The notes: generated by a model from the sequence alone, not told the origin. Shown: positions 46,018 through 55,053, counted from the first letter of the stretch. The stretch is DNA of 64,000 bases from a bacterium 336/3 (GCA_001281695.1 LJIE01000001.1:1812586-1876585); one strand, 5' to 3'. Numbers and translations are program-made.

Positions 46018-47880
46018 TTAAGGTAAGTCTTGTTCTGATAAAAACTTTCTACTGAGGAATATAAAAATAATAGCTCCAATTAGTAAACCCAGCATCAAAA
46101 ATGCAGCAGCATTGACATGAGTACTTTTGTGATTATTCATAATGACAAGAATCAGAGTTGCTCCCATAATCATAAAGGTAACTACACCACCTTTGAGTAG
46201 TAAATTTGTCATACGTTTCATACGACAACCATAACGATATAATACCCAAAAGCCAGCTAAACTTACGCCAAAAAGCATCCCAAATGATGACAGAGCATAC
46301 ATAGGATTCGAGAAAATAAGTTTAGGGTTAGTAGCCAAACGCAATAAAGAGCTTAAAAATCGTTGCCATCTGCTTGTAGTACTTCCTGCTTTGGCTGTTT
46401 TAGCACTTTCTGGTTGAGCAAATTTGCTTGCCAACAAACTCCAAAGTTGAGTGTGTCCATTATCATAGCCCAAAGCCCAAATACCTACACCACCCAATTT
46501 TTTTTGTAAAATCCAATCGTATTTTAAGCCTAAAGAAACACTATCTTCCATCCAAATTTGTCTTCTATTGCCTTCAGTATCTTTATATACATAAAATGCA
46601 CTTGATGATTCAGCATCTAAATTAGCTCTTGCTCCACTAAATTGGTTTTGAAACTCATGATAAGTAAGATATCTGACAAATCTTTTTGCTAAAGAAGGAG
46701 TTTGAAAATCTTCTGTTACCCACTCAGCACCATAATAGCCAAATGCAATCAATAGTTTCTTAGGGTCAATGCCAGAAGCTAAATATTCAGTAGAAGCTTT
46801 ATCTACATCCAATCCCCACCATTTTCCACCACTTTTAAGAGGGGAGATAGGACCTGCATAGGCTGTATTTTCTCCATAAAAATCGAAAGCACACAAAACA
46901 AATAAATCTACATAACTTCTGATAGGTTGTATTTGATAAGCATTTTCAAGGTCGGCTGCGGGTAAAGAAATACTTAAAATAGCATTTTTATTTTTACTTT
47001 TTAATTCTGCTGAAAGCTCAATCACCAAATCTGCAAAAGAAGACTGACTTTCGTAAGGAACCCCCATTAAATCCAAATGGACCCCATCTGCTTGTTTCTC
47101 TGTTACAAGTGCTACAATACTTTTGATAAAGTTAGTTTTGGATGAACTGCTTGATAAAAATGAATAATTATCTTTTTTTCCATAACATGAAGCACTTAGA
47201 AGTACTTTACTATTATGTTTGTGAGCTTCATCCACAATAGAGCTACTTTGCCAATCATAAATATTTCTATATGCACCTGTAGAAGGGTTTATTTCATAGC
47301 CCATATAGGCTACTGCTGAAAGCAAACTAAAATTATAACTCTTGTAAGCATCACCCATCCAGTGAGGATGCCAACCAAATACTTTGAAATCAGGTTTTAA
47401 AGTATGTTCTTTGCTATAAACTACACTGTTATTGACAGGAGGGAGATTTCTATAAGAAGAAGCTCTACGACTATCAGAATTGACAACCCTTTGTATAAAT
47501 TTAGATGTGTCAATGACCTGCTTAGTCATTTCAATAGAAGCTTTGTTTTGTGGTTTTACAATACTCAGGCCACTGTTAGTGCTTGTTCCATCATAAGAAG
47601 GTTGTTGTTCGGAGCCACTTTGTATAATTTTACCGCTTAAATCATAAAATTCTCCAAAACCTGAACCATCTTTGGGTTTAGCCTTGCCTGTGCTATCAAT
47701 AGGTGTATCTACTTTTTTTACATCCTTTTTTTCCTCAACAACAGGCTTTTTCTTGGATGTATCAGGCTTATTTTGAGTATCTACAAAAGTTTCGAGCTTA
47801 TTTTTTATTTGAGCTGAAACGCTTGTAGATAAAGTATTTAAAATACCTATCAATATTATTATAAATATTAAGCTTTTCAT
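46018..47880 (-). CDS. GH18-like membrane-anchored protein, catalytic Glu replaced
   Basis: 620 residues. The signal peptide ends SVSAQ and a Lys/Pro/Asp-rich linker follows. A GH18 (chitinase-like TIM barrel) domain lies at about 160-480 (VFGWHPHWMGDAYKSYNF, VLLSASCYG, FDFYGENTAYAGPISPL, GVGIWALGYDNGHTQLW). Three C-terminal membrane helices follow (about 525-615). The active-site strand reads DGVHLDLMGVP, where active family members have DGxxxDxEGVP; the Met codon is at 47065-47067. It is therefore likely a non-catalytic glycan-binding barrel facing the periplasm. It lies between the CIS tape-measure and fibre-like genes, suggesting a cell-envelope role for that system (inference). Confidence 0.82.
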   Translation of the reverse strand: MKSLIFIIILIGILNTLSTSVSAQIKNKLETFVDTQNKPDTSKKKPVVEEKKDVKKVDTPIDSTGKAKPKDGSGFGEFYDLSGKIIQSGSEQQPSYDGTSTNSGLSIVKPQNKASIEMTKQVIDTSKFIQRVVNSDSRRASSYRNLPPVNNSVVYSKEHTLKPDFKVFGWHPHWMGDAYKSYNFSLLSAVAYMGYEINPSTGAYRNIYDWQSSSIVDEAHKHNSKVLLSASCYGKKDNYSFLSSSSSKTNFIKSIVALVTEKQADGVHLDLMGVPYESQSSFADLVIELSAELKSKNKNAILSISLPAADLENAYQIQPIRSYVDLFVLCAFDFYGENTAYAGPISPLKSGGKWWGLDVDKASTEYLASGIDPKKLLIAFGYYGAEWVTEDFQTPSLAKRFVRYLTYHEFQNQFSGARANLDAESSSAFYVYKDTEGNRRQIWMEDSVSLGLKYDWILQKKLGGVGIWALGYDNGHTQLWSLLASKFAQPESAKTAKAGSTTSRWQRFLSSLLRLATNPKLIFSNPMYALSSFGMLFGVSLAGFWVLYRYGCRMKRMTNLLLKGGVVTFMIMGATLILVIMNNHKSTHVNAAAFLMLGLLIGAIIFIFLSRKFLSEQDLP

Positions 47881-47897
47881 GTGTATATATGTTTTTA

Positions 47898-48629
47898 TTA
47901 ATCTAAACTATCATCCATAAACTGATCGAGCCAAAGATTTGTAATATTATATTTTACATAATATTCACCGCCATAACTACATCTGGTACGCATTTCTAAT
48001 TGGTAATTGTAGGTTTCTCCACGCCAACGAAGTTCTATTTTATTACAATACGTACCATAATACGCCTGATTTACTTTGATTTTATTATTTGACTTCCCAA
48101 ATGTACTCATTGCCAATGCTTGAATAAGAGCATATTTACCTGTTTTCTTTTTTCCAATACCAGCCATTACTTCAAAGGCATAACAGCCATTTAAATTAGT
48201 AATAACAGGATGCCATTTTCCGTCAGCCAAAACTTTCCCTTGATGAAAAGTACCTACACGGCCTTTAGATGCTATGTTTCCATTAATATCTAATTCATGT
48301 TGAGGTTCTTTCTGTACAATACCAACTTTTCCTGTATTCTTGATAGTAACAATGCTATCACCTACTTGATTATTGATATTGAAGGAAGCATCAGAAGCAT
48401 CAATCTGAAAATGCCAAGCAGGATTCTTATCTTCAATACTTTTATAAAAACTGATTAATTTTTGAGAACTACCAATAGGTGAGAGAACCAAACCATCATC
48501 TAAAGTTTTGGACATTCCATCATCTACTTTATTTATCATAGAGTCAATTAAATCAAGAAAATGTTTTTCTGAAACCAATTGCCCTTTTTTGAAAAATGAT
48601 TTTAATGTATTCCTATTTTGTAAAGACAT
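47898..48629 (-). CDS. Fibre/adhesin-like eCIS-associated protein
   Basis: 243 residues, no signal peptide. It begins with the conserved-looking motif SLQNRNTLKSFFKKGQ...VSEKHFLDLIDSMINK, common to proteins at Bacteroidota contractile-injection loci. A phage-tail-like middle follows (NTGKVGIVQKEPQHELDINGNI) and a C-terminal beta domain of about 110 residues (WHPVITNLNGCYAFEVMAG ... RWRGETYNYQLEMRT). The middle resembles the pre-receptor segment of tail fibres; the C-terminal domain could bind a target. It lies 17 bases upstream of the GH18-like gene on the same strand, probably one operon. Confidence 0.72.
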   Translation of the reverse strand: MSLQNRNTLKSFFKKGQLVSEKHFLDLIDSMINKVDDGMSKTLDDGLVLSPIGSSQKLISFYKSIEDKNPAWHFQIDASDASFNINNQVGDSIVTIKNTGKVGIVQKEPQHELDINGNIASKGRVGTFHQGKVLADGKWHPVITNLNGCYAFEVMAGIGKKKTGKYALIQALAMSTFGKSNNKIKVNQAYYGTYCNKIELRWRGETYNYQLEMRTRCSYGGEYYVKYNITNLWLDQFMDDSLD

Positions 48630-48749
48630 AAGTATTTAGTTCATTTTTATCAAAGTGTTCCCAAAAATAGTAATATTGTAAATAATAAAAAATATAGATT
48701 AATTTATATTTATATCATTTAATGATAATTAAAATAGTATTAAATATTT

Positions 48750-49079
48750 ATGATGATTTTTTTAGAAGTATTAATGACTAATATGTTGTTTATCATTGGT
48801 TTACATGAGTCAACGAAGCCGAGTTTTATATTATATTCTATGAATGAATTTCTAGAAAAAACATTGCCAAGTTGGTTGTACGCTCCATTATTGGGGTGTG
48901 TATATTGTATGTCATCTGTTTGGGGAGTTATATTTTATAGTATATATTTTTTAAAATTAGATAATTTTCAAGAAAATTGGTTCAGGTTTGTAGGGTTTTT
49001 ACCTATTTATATATTGGCTCTCAATGGTCTAGTACATTTGGGTTACGAACTTTTGTGCTTTTTAAGAAATAGGGAATAA
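48750..49079 (+). CDS. Small membrane protein with CxxC motif
   Basis: 109 residues with three hydrophobic segments and a paired cysteine motif GCVYCMSSVWG, like small phage- or plasmid-type membrane proteins of the DUF1360 kind. It opens MMIFLEVLMTNMLF; the second ATG is an alternative start. It is divergent from the fibre-like gene. Function unknown. Confidence 0.6.
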   Translation: MMIFLEVLMTNMLFIIGLHESTKPSFILYSMNEFLEKTLPSWLYAPLLGCVYCMSSVWGVIFYSIYFLKLDNFQENWFRFVGFLPIYILALNGLVHLGYELLCFLRNRE

Positions 49080-49150
49080 AAAAAGAGAAAAGGGAACAAT
49101 TAAATCTAAATAGAGGTTTATATTGCAAAACTATATTAGACACAACATTT

Positions 49151-49354
49151 ATGTACATCATTAAAGTAAAAGGTAAAGCTAAAATCCCTGATTATATTCA
49201 ACTAAGAGACGAGAATTTTGTTTTGATTGCTTATTTCAGAGCTGATAGACCTCTTAAAAATCTAGAAAAATATAATTTAGAAGGTAAAGAAGATGCTTTG
49301 AAAAATGTAATAGAAAATTTACCTTTCGGAAAACTACAGAAATTGGAAATATGA
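49151..49354 (+). CDS. Small protein upstream of ftsE
   Basis: 67 residues, basic, alpha/beta (MYIIKVKGKAKIPDYIQLRD ... LPFGKLQKLEI). No signal peptide and no recognised domain. Its stop overlaps the ftsE ATG by four bases, so it is translationally coupled to ftsE and probably expressed with it. Confidence 0.65.
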   Translation: MYIIKVKGKAKIPDYIQLRDENFVLIAYFRADRPLKNLEKYNLEGKEDALKNVIENLPFGKLQKLEI

Positions 49355-50061
49355 GTTTCTCTACAGAGCCTGTTGTATCCGTAAAAGATACTACTATCTA
49401 TCAAAAACAAAACATTGTCCTTTCAGAAGTATATTTTGAAATCTCAAAAGGTGAGTTTGTATATCTGATTGGTAGAACAGGAAGCGGAAAAAGTTCTTTA
49501 TTAAAAACATTGTATGCAGATTTACCCTTATACAGTGGTGATATAGCTGTAGCTAGCTTTCAGTTATTTAATATTCGGAAGAAAGATGTACCTTTTTTGC
49601 GTAGAAAAATAGGAATTGTATTTCAAGATTTCCAACTCCTGATGGATAGAAGCATCGCTGAAAACTTAGTTTTTACCATGAAGGCTACTGGTTGGTCAGA
49701 CTCTGCCAAAATGAAACAACGCCTTTCGGAAGTGCTTCTGAAAGTGGGTTTGGGAGCAGCAGGCAATAAAATGCCTCACCAACTTTCTGGAGGTGAGCAA
49801 CAAAGAGTAGTAATTGCAAGAGCTCTGATTAATGAGCCTGCGATTTTGTTTGCAGATGAACCCACAGGAAACCTTGACCCACAAGTAGCAGATGAAATTA
49901 TGGAGCTTTTTATCCAAATCAATAGGAGTGGAACAGCCATTCTGATGGCAACCCATAACCATAATTTTTTACAGAAATACCCTGCCCGAATTCTTAAATG
50001 CGAACATGGACATGTATTAGACTCTACTATTCAAGAGTTTGACTATAAAAATATCGACTAA
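49351..50061 (+). CDS. ftsE: Cell-division ABC transporter ATP-binding protein FtsE
   Basis: 236 residues. A complete ABC ATPase: Walker A GRTGSGKS (41-48), Q-loop VFQDFQLL, signature LSGGEQQR, Walker B ILFADEPTGNLD and switch His in MATHNH. The compact length and the signature and D-loop region are typical of FtsE, which with FtsX controls septal peptidoglycan hydrolases at the inner membrane. ftsX is not in the window; separation of the two is usual in this phylum. Another LolD-like exporter ATPase is the main alternative. Confidence 0.85.
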   Translation: MSFSTEPVVSVKDTTIYQKQNIVLSEVYFEISKGEFVYLIGRTGSGKSSLLKTLYADLPLYSGDIAVASFQLFNIRKKDVPFLRRKIGIVFQDFQLLMDRSIAENLVFTMKATGWSDSAKMKQRLSEVLLKVGLGAAGNKMPHQLSGGEQQRVVIARALINEPAILFADEPTGNLDPQVADEIMELFIQINRSGTAILMATHNHNFLQKYPARILKCEHGHVLDSTIQEFDYKNID

Positions 50062-50064
50062 ACA

Positions 50065-50454
50065 ATGAAAAAGTACATATTATTCATGTTTGCGTTTTGT
50101 GCTTTTGAAGGAGTAAAAGCACAAGTTCAGACACTCACAAAACCTTTGTCTAAAAAAACGATTCAATCTTTTCCTGAGACTTTTGTAGTATTGGACACAG
50201 CTACTTATAACCAGTTGTTTCAAAAAATAAAATATAAAACAGATTTGCTAAATGAAATGATTGAAAATCAGAAAGAAATAATAGCAGAGCAGGAAAATAT
50301 TATTAAAAGTCTTAATGAAGAATCTCAACAATCGGCTAAAATTCACAAATTGCATAGTGAATTAATCGAAAACCAAAAAAAACAAATAGAATTAATGCAA
50401 CAAGAAATAGAATCCTTGAAAAAGCAGTTGGCTGAAAAAAGTAAGAAAAAGTAA
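50065..50454 (+). CDS. Secreted coiled-coil protein
   Basis: 129 residues. The signal peptide ends GVKAQ. The mature part is mostly one coiled coil (residues about 60-128, EMIENQKEIIAEQENIIKSL, QKKQIELMQQEIESLKKQL). It starts 3 bases after the ftsE stop, so it is in the same operon. By analogy, periplasmic coiled-coil proteins beside FtsEX can activate murein hydrolases, but this one has no hydrolase domain, so the link is speculative. Confidence 0.68.
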   Translation: MKKYILFMFAFCAFEGVKAQVQTLTKPLSKKTIQSFPETFVVLDTATYNQLFQKIKYKTDLLNEMIENQKEIIAEQENIIKSLNEESQQSAKIHKLHSELIENQKKQIELMQQEIESLKKQLAEKSKKK

Positions 50455-50455
50455 T

Positions 50456-50983
50456 CTAAAACTTCAAAAACTTTTCTATTTGTACGTCAATGAGTTGATT
50501 GTATAAGTCATTGGTGATTTTACCATCTTTCATATTCTTTTCAATCTGAATAAGTTTTACTTTATTGCCCAATACATGAGCATTGAGGAACGAAAAAATG
50601 TCATTCAAATGGCTCAAAGCCAATGCTCCACCTTGTACACCCGAAGAAAGCCCAACCAACGCAATCTTTTTATCTTCAAAACCTTTGGGATAAGGCATAC
50701 CATCAATAAAAGCCTTTAGAACACCAGGGAAAGAGCCATTGTACTCAGGAACAATAAAAATAAGCTTTTCAGTGGCTACAACAGCTTCTCTAATCAGATT
50801 AAATTGTGGATTTTTCCCTGAATTTTTATATAAAGCTGAAATAATAAAATCAGCAGGCAAATCTTGTAAATTAACAATCTGACTGCTTGCTCCTTTTGCT
50901 TGCAAAAGTGCTTGATAATGCTCTGCAATGACTTCTGAAAGAGAGTTATCTCGGTTTGTGCCAACAACAATGGTAATAGACAT
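50456..50983 (-). CDS. NAD(P)H-dependent FMN reductase
   Basis: 175 residues, a cytoplasmic flavodoxin-like enzyme. The phosphate loop GTNRDNSLSE (near residues 8-17) and the flavin-binding FIVPEYNGSFPGVLKAFID and GLSSGVQGG segments are typical of NADPH-dependent FMN/azo/chromate reductases. It would transfer electrons from NAD(P)H to FMN and quinone-type substrates. It converges with the coiled-coil gene with almost no gap. Confidence 0.88.
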   Translation of the reverse strand: MSITIVVGTNRDNSLSEVIAEHYQALLQAKGASSQIVNLQDLPADFIISALYKNSGKNPQFNLIREAVVATEKLIFIVPEYNGSFPGVLKAFIDGMPYPKGFEDKKIALVGLSSGVQGGALALSHLNDIFSFLNAHVLGNKVKLIQIEKNMKDGKITNDLYNQLIDVQIEKFLKF

Positions 50984-51034
50984 TTGTAAATATGTTTTTG
51001 TGAAAATAACTTATTTGGTAGAAAAATGTTCAAA

Positions 51035-52600
51035 TCAAGGTTTTTTGTATAAAATAATTTTGCCTAATTCTGCAATTTTTTTCCATTCTTGAGGTGTTTT
51101 TTGTATATAAACGGGTGGGGGGTAGCCTATTAAATCAAAATATTCTACACTGTACTCGTTGAGCAAAACATACACTTCTTTGGTGGTATTTCTATATTTT
51201 TCGTATTCAGTAAATTCTTTAAACTCAATATTTGTAGGTTTTTGAAACCCATAATACCACAAATATCCTGATGAAAGTTTATCATCTGTAAATATAATAC
51301 TTGGTTTCGAAAGTTGCTTTAAATACGTTTGTACCAGCGTTTTCTCATCACGATAACCAGTTTCAGTAGATTTGAGCATGGTATAAACAGGGTGAGCTAA
51401 TAAAATCAATCCTAAAAAGATATAATATAACTTAAATAACTTTGGAATAAAAAGTGTAATGCTCAAACCTAAAGCTAAAATCATATACAACAAACTATAT
51501 TTGATACCGACACTTGTATAAGCATACACTCCAGACAAAGCCCAAATAAGCGAAATGGTAAGTGTTATTTTCTTATTTTGTAGAGAAATGGCGTAACCTG
51601 ATAAAATGGCAAAAAAAGGCATCAGAAATAAAATATGTCTTGGAAATAAACCAATAGGATTATAAGCCGTAAAATGGGTACTAAAAAACCAAAACATAAG
51701 TGTTGCTCCCAAAACAAGCCATAAAAGAAACTTGATTTCTTTAATTAAAATAGCTTTTGGAAAGCAAAACAAAGCCAATCCACCAGCCATTGTAATCATT
51801 AAACCTGTATTGATAAACATAAAAAATGGCTCATAAGTAATTCGATGAATGGTATGAATGAAAGGCTTATCAAAATAGCTAAAACTGGTTATATAATGGC
51901 TCTCTTGAATGAGCGAAAAACGATAAAACCAATTGCCAGTATAATATTTGTAGATACTGATATAAGCGATTGTAAATAGAATTCCAAAGAAAATGCTGTA
52001 AACCCAAAAAAGAAGATGTTTTTTGCTCTTTAAATCCCAAATGAATACTCCAATGTAAAAAGGAATAAAATAGATAATGAGTTCTTTACATAAAAAAGCC
52101 CAAAAACTAAGAAAAATAAAAAGAAAGGCTTTTTGTATGGAGTTTTGTCGTTCTAAAAATATAGTAACAGAAGCAAATGCAAGGGTAGTAAGCAATACAT
52201 CAGGGTAGAGCTTGTTTGCAAAAAATAATGTATAAAAATCTAACCCTATAAATAAAAGAACCAAAATAATGCTTAAGGAATTATCAAAATTTTTAATGAA
52301 TCTAAACACCAAGAATAAACTCACAAGCGTTGATAAAAGAGGTAAGATAATATTTACAGCATCGGAAATCCCAAAAACATAATACAATAAAGCCAAAGGA
52401 GCTATAATCCCCCAACGGTGAGCAAAAATATCGGGTGTGGCAACTTGGTAAGTTCCATTTTGTAAATGATAAGCATAATAAGCATAAGAATAGTCATCAT
52501 AAAAATAATAACCATCAAAACTAAAGATAGCAAATAAAATAATAAAAACTGATAAAGTTATGTATATGAATGTTTTATGTCTTTGCATGAATAAATACAA
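51035..52600 (-). CDS. Polytopic glycosyltransferase-like membrane protein
   Basis: 521 residues with about 11 membrane segments and a small C-terminal soluble part. The first loop has the acidic pair in YYFYDDYSYAYYAYHL, the position of the catalytic Asp/Glu in GT39/ArnT-type GT-C enzymes, and the layout is that of lipid-linked sugar transferases. The acceptor is unknown. The ATG at 52588 (MQRHKTF) is an alternative start. Confidence 0.78.
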   Translation of the reverse strand: MYLFMQRHKTFIYITLSVFIILFAIFSFDGYYFYDDYSYAYYAYHLQNGTYQVATPDIFAHRWGIIAPLALLYYVFGISDAVNIILPLLSTLVSLFLVFRFIKNFDNSLSIILVLLFIGLDFYTLFFANKLYPDVLLTTLAFASVTIFLERQNSIQKAFLFIFLSFWAFLCKELIIYFIPFYIGVFIWDLKSKKHLLFWVYSIFFGILFTIAYISIYKYYTGNWFYRFSLIQESHYITSFSYFDKPFIHTIHRITYEPFFMFINTGLMITMAGGLALFCFPKAILIKEIKFLLWLVLGATLMFWFFSTHFTAYNPIGLFPRHILFLMPFFAILSGYAISLQNKKITLTISLIWALSGVYAYTSVGIKYSLLYMILALGLSITLFIPKLFKLYYIFLGLILLAHPVYTMLKSTETGYRDEKTLVQTYLKQLSKPSIIFTDDKLSSGYLWYYGFQKPTNIEFKEFTEYEKYRNTTKEVYVLLNEYSVEYFDLIGYPPPVYIQKTPQEWKKIAELGKIILYKKP

Positions 52601-52641
52601 GAAAAATTTTTATAAAAAAACGAAATTTTTTTAGACTTCAC

Positions 52642-52668
52642 GCAACCCTTTTTTAGAAACTTGCATCT
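52642..52668 (+). promoter_or_regulatory. Candidate ECF-sigma promoter (autoregulation)
   Basis: GCAACC at 52642-52647 and GCATCT at 52663-52668, separated by 15 bases, lie 28 bases before the ECF sigma start. The arrangement resembles ECF-type -35 (GCAAC-like) and -10 (GTC/ATC-like) elements, not the TAnnTTTG housekeeping type. Autoregulation is inferred. Confidence 0.5.
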
Positions 52669-52695
52669 TTAAATCAGAAAGTCGATAAATAGTTT

Positions 52696-53256
52696 ATGAG
52701 TAAGAAAATTACAGAAGAAGAAATTGTACTAAGGTGTCAGAAAGCAGACCCATTAGCCCAAAAATACTTATATGAAAAGTATGCTGGGAAATTTTTGGGT
52801 ATTTGTAAACGATACTTTGCCAATTTGCACGAAGCAGAAGATGCAATGGTGATGTCTTTTGTGAAAATATTTGAAAAAGTTATACAATTTAGAAATGAAG
52901 GTAGTTTTGAGGGATGGATGAAAAGATTGGTAGTTAATGAATGTCTAACTCAAATTCGTAAAAAACAAATATTATTTGTAGACGCAGAAACACAATATAA
53001 TTTAACAGATAACATTGAAACAGCAGAAGAAAGACTAAACGCAGAAGATTTGTTAACTTGTGTACAAAGGCTTCCTGATGGATATAGAACAGTTTTTAAC
53101 TTATATGCCATAGAAGGCTACTCGCACCAAGAAATAGCAGATATGTTGGGAATTAGTGAAGGAACTTCCAAATCGCAACTTTCGAGAGCAAGAAACTTAT
53201 TACAAGCTTATGTGAATGAATTATTAGGAACAGATTCAGTATCAATGACCAATTAA
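52696..53256 (+). CDS. ECF-type RNA polymerase sigma factor
   Basis: 186 residues. Sigma70 region 2 (QKYLYEKYAGKFLGICKRY, DAMVMSFVKIFEKV) and region 4 (LPDGYRTVFNLYAIEGYSHQEIADMLGISEGTSKSQLSRAR, shown in parts in the family's usual order) are both complete. It directs RNA polymerase to specific promoters. It is first in a three-gene run with a single-span membrane protein and an outer-membrane beta-barrel, a common Bacteroidota arrangement in which the second gene regulates the sigma factor. Confidence 0.93.
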   Translation: MSKKITEEEIVLRCQKADPLAQKYLYEKYAGKFLGICKRYFANLHEAEDAMVMSFVKIFEKVIQFRNEGSFEGWMKRLVVNECLTQIRKKQILFVDAETQYNLTDNIETAEERLNAEDLLTCVQRLPDGYRTVFNLYAIEGYSHQEIADMLGISEGTSKSQLSRARNLLQAYVNELLGTDSVSMTN

Positions 53257-53267
53257 CTAGCAGAAAA

Positions 53268-54002
53268 ATGGAAAAGAACCCAATAGATAAATTATTTGAA
53301 GATAAATTAACAGATTACACTTCTACACCTTCTGTAAATTTGTGGGATAGGATAGAAAAACAAATTCCCTATGAGCAAAAAGAAGAAAAAAGTTTTCTTA
53401 GAAGATTTTGGTGGTTATGTCTGTTGCTTTTTATACCTATGAGTATAGGAATTTGGTATATGAGTTATGAAAAAAATACTACTCAAAAAAGTGAAAATAT
53501 GGCAACTTATATCAATACACAAAAACTTGTAGATATTGAGAATAATGAAACAAAAAACATCATAAATTCTGGAAAAAAGGAGTCTGAGGAAAAGATAGAA
53601 GAAACTAAAAATAATTTGATTCAAAAAGACCTTCAGAATTCCGAAAATAAAGAATTTTCAATTAATCAGAAAAAAAATGAAAAAAATATACAATCCGAAG
53701 CAACCTCTGAAAAAGAAATTTCATCTACTAATCAGAAAGCTGAAGAGAATGAAGTAAAACAAAATAGTAATGAGAAAACAGAAGAAAAAGTCAAAGAAGA
53801 AACTAAAAAAATAGATACAGCGAAACCTCAACCAGCTAAAAAAGGAGTAAAGGTAATCATCAAACTCTCTGAACCTGAAGAACCCAAAGAAGGCAAAGCT
53901 CGCGATTTTGCTTCTACGAAAACAGGTAAATTTTTGAGAAAATTAAAACAAATCAAAGAAGGGGAGACAGGAATACCTCCAGTCCAAATACCACTCAACT
54001 AA
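53268..54002 (+). CDS. Single-span membrane protein, putative anti-sigma factor
   Basis: 244 residues. The short N-terminal cytoplasmic part (DKLFEDKLTDYTSTPSVNLW) resembles the sequence before the membrane span in putative anti-sigma proteins of this phylum. One transmembrane helix lies at about 44-67 (FWWLCLLLFIPMSIGIWYM), followed by a Lys/Glu/Asn-rich, probably disordered periplasmic stretch and a short basic tail. It lies 11 bases after the ECF sigma gene. Control of the sigma factor is inferred from position and topology, not shown. Confidence 0.7.
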   Translation: MEKNPIDKLFEDKLTDYTSTPSVNLWDRIEKQIPYEQKEEKSFLRRFWWLCLLLFIPMSIGIWYMSYEKNTTQKSENMATYINTQKLVDIENNETKNIINSGKKESEEKIEETKNNLIQKDLQNSENKEFSINQKKNEKNIQSEATSEKEISSTNQKAEENEVKQNSNEKTEEKVKEETKKIDTAKPQPAKKGVKVIIKLSEPEEPKEGKARDFASTKTGKFLRKLKQIKEGETGIPPVQIPLN

Positions 54003-54076
54003 AAAATACAATGTGGGCTTTTGGTAGAATGATGTTCAAAAGCCTTCAAAAATCAACCATTTAAAAATAAAATTTT

Positions 54077-55024
54077 ATGAAAAAGATTTTCTTAATGCTC
54101 GCCATGGTGGGTGTATGCGATAGCTTTGCCCAAGACACCATTCAAATAGATTTGAATGACAAAGCAAAAGTTCTTATAACTGCTCAAGACCGTGAAAGCT
54201 TGAAAAAACTGAAAGATGTAAACTTCAATAAAGTAATTAAAGGAGCTATTAGTAAAATAGACACAACATTTAGTTACAAAGAAGAAAAAGAACGCCGTAC
54301 ACTAATTCTTTTTGGGACAGATTTCGATTCTCCAGACGCAGACGGACTTATAAATATTGGCTTAGAAAACAAAGGTAGTAATAATAAAAAAAGGAAACCA
54401 AGATCAATACAAACAGGTTGGATTGTAGATTTGGGTTTAAATAATTATCTACAAGAAAATGGTAGTTTCCCTGATGCTAATAATCAGCCATATCGTTTAC
54501 AAACAGCTAATTCGGCGTATGTAGGTGTTGGAAAAATGTGGTATTTTAGAATAGGAAATGAAAAAAGTCCAGTATGGGTGCGTACAGGGATTATGGCAGA
54601 CTGGTATAACTTTAGGTTTGTGCCACAAAATTACTTAACTCTGGATAGCACTGGAAGCAATATTACATTTAGTAATTACAACCAAGACTTTGGCAGACGA
54701 CTTACAAAATCTAAATTAGTTGTACCTTATATTCAAATACCTTTGATGTTGAAGTTTTCTGTACCTGTTTCTGATAAAGTAAAATTAAAAGCTGGTATAG
54801 GTGGTTATGTGGCAATTCGTACAGGTGGACGTACAAAACTTAATGTTGGTGAGGAAAAAATTAAAGATAAAGACAGTTATTATTTAAATACTTGGCGATA
54901 TGGTTTGGAAGGGAATATTGGTATCAATGACTTTATTTTATTTGCCAAATATGACTTAAATCCATTGTTTGCAGAAGGCAGAGGTCCCAAATTAAATCCT
55001 ATTAGTTTCGGTATCAGACTATAA
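54077..55024 (+). CDS. Outer-membrane beta-barrel protein
   Basis: 315 residues. The signal peptide ends CDSFAQ. The N-terminal part is soluble (IQIDLNDKAKVLITAQDRE). The C-terminal two thirds are amphipathic strands typical of eight- to ten-stranded barrels (GWIVDLGLNNYL, AYVGVGKMWYFRIG, VPYIQIPLMLKFSVP, NPISFGIRL). It is third in the sigma/anti-sigma run and is followed by a terminator; it may be a target or signal source for that system. Confidence 0.82.
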   Translation: MKKIFLMLAMVGVCDSFAQDTIQIDLNDKAKVLITAQDRESLKKLKDVNFNKVIKGAISKIDTTFSYKEEKERRTLILFGTDFDSPDADGLINIGLENKGSNNKKRKPRSIQTGWIVDLGLNNYLQENGSFPDANNQPYRLQTANSAYVGVGKMWYFRIGNEKSPVWVRTGIMADWYNFRFVPQNYLTLDSTGSNITFSNYNQDFGRRLTKSKLVVPYIQIPLMLKFSVPVSDKVKLKAGIGGYVAIRTGGRTKLNVGEEKIKDKDSYYLNTWRYGLEGNIGINDFILFAKYDLNPLFAEGRGPKLNPISFGIRL

Positions 55025-55028
55025 ATAA

Positions 55029-55048
55029 AAGGGGCTTAAAAGCCCCTT
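55029..55048. terminator. Terminator hairpin
   Basis: AAGGGGCT (55029-55036) pairs with AGCCCCTT (55041-55048) around TAAA. It lies between the converging beta-barrel gene and gcvT and may serve both directions. Confidence 0.8.
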
Positions 55049-55053
55049 CGTTG

